7,018 nucleotides of DNA from Fimbriimonadaceae bacterium. GTDB taxonomy: Bacteria; Armatimonadota; Fimbriimonadia; Fimbriimonadales; Fimbriimonadaceae. Shown here one piece after another: positions 6,866-7,018 of this stretch. The stretch covers positions 1 to 7,018 of the forward strand of contig CANFJD010000149.1 in the NCBI GenBank assembly GCA_947447315.1, written 5' to 3'. Each line of letters starts with the position of its first letter. The first letter of the stretch is position 1. Made by a program: the position numbers and the translations under genes. A model generated the notes under the pieces. The model had not been told where the DNA came from, made no database searches, and was given only the letters and a program-made list of their open reading frames with translations.

Positions 6866-6871
6866 TAAGAT
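6866..6871 (+). promoter_or_regulatory. Candidate -10 box, leaderless promoter of the P-II gene
   Basis: TAAGAT (TAnnAT) ends 5 bases before a GTG at 6877 and 8 bases before the ATG at 6880. A transcript starting 7-8 bases after the box would begin at or just before the ATG. No Shine-Dalgarno lies ahead of the ATG. The 70-base region between the divergent kinase and P-II starts would hold both promoters; no -10-like box stands out for the kinase. Confidence 0.4.
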
Positions 6872-6879
6872 TGCTCGTG

Positions 6880-7018
6880 ATGAAGCGGATCGAGGCCTAC
6901 ATTCGAGTAAATAAGTTGGAGGATGTTAAGACCGCGCTCGAAGAGATCGGAGTGCAAGGTTTGAGCTGTGAGCAAGTCCGTGGCTACGGCCGCCAAATGG
7001 GGAGAACGGATAAGTACC
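6880..7018 (+). CDS. glnB: P-II family nitrogen regulatory protein, N-terminal part (truncated by window end)
   Basis: The 46 visible codons begin MKRIEAYIRVNKLEDVKTAL and continue with EEIGVQGLSCEQVRGYGRQM, GRTDKY. This is the conserved start of P-II: the first ferredoxin-like strand, the KLEDVKTALEEIGVQG helix and the GYGRQ entry to the T-loop, with Gln39 at the same number as E. coli GlnB. P-II trimers sense ATP/ADP and 2-oxoglutarate and control nitrogen assimilation partners such as glutamine synthetase regulators and the ammonium channel. The residue after Gln39, usually Lys40, is Met here. The T-loop tip, where Tyr51 modification occurs, lies outside the window. The reading frame stays open upstream to at least 6781, so the start was chosen by family alignment; GTG 6877 and TTG 6871 are alternatives. 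GlnB and GlnK cannot be told apart from this fragment. Confidence 0.88.
   Translation, partial: MKRIEAYIRVNKLEDVKTALEEIGVQGLSCEQVRGYGRQMGRTDKY

Noticed and set aside
6643..6996. Open frame of 117 codons on the - strand covering the P-II start and the kinase N-terminus
   Set aside because: It is antisense to the recognisable P-II protein and out of frame with the kinase membrane helices. The arginine- and cysteine-rich C-terminus is typical of a shadow frame.

Overview
This 7 kb window is an ordinary-looking but mosaic piece of a bacterial chromosome with moderate G+C. Several traits point towards Armatimonadota, most likely a Fimbriimonas-like lineage. There are two proteins ending in a DUF1559/H-X9-DG-type pseudopilin-like domain, a GHL10 glycoside hydrolase-like protein, and no recognisable Shine-Dalgarno sequence at any start. 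Several starts instead have a -10-like box almost on top of the start codon. The taxonomic call is an inference from gene content; I could not test it.

Layout from left to right. Bases 1-107 hold the C-terminal tail of an unidentified protein. It is followed after 19 bases by a 446-aa exported protein with propeller-like beta repeats and a C-terminal H-X9-DG-like domain (127-1467, +). Next is a complete D-2-hydroxyacid dehydrogenase of the D-lactate dehydrogenase type (1519-2451, +). It runs tail to tail into a tRNA-Leu(UAG) gene on the minus strand (2463-2548). Also on the minus strand are a second exported protein with an H-X9-DG-like C-terminus (2580-3509) and, 7 bases upstream of it, a DUF2993-like protein without a signal peptide (3517-4074); these two probably form a two-gene unit. 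A 67-base divergent region separates them from a GHL10-family hydrolase (4142-5596, +). The 3' end of that gene overlaps the 3' end of a PhoR-like membrane histidine kinase (5571-6806, -) by 26 bases. The window closes with the first 46 codons of a P-II nitrogen regulatory protein (6880-7018, +), divergent from the kinase.

The genes do not make one obvious pathway. Three products are likely exported or envelope-associated (both H-X9-DG-like proteins and the GHL10 protein), and one is a membrane signal transducer. The dehydrogenase and P-II protein are cytoplasmic metabolism and regulation. I see no mobile element, CRISPR array, phage gene or rho-independent terminator. No gene-free stretch exceeds about 70 bases, and the genes are packed with very little intergenic DNA. 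The most interesting observations are the two proteins carrying a pseudopilin-type C-terminal domain without a pilin N-terminus, and the recurrent leaderless-looking start architecture.
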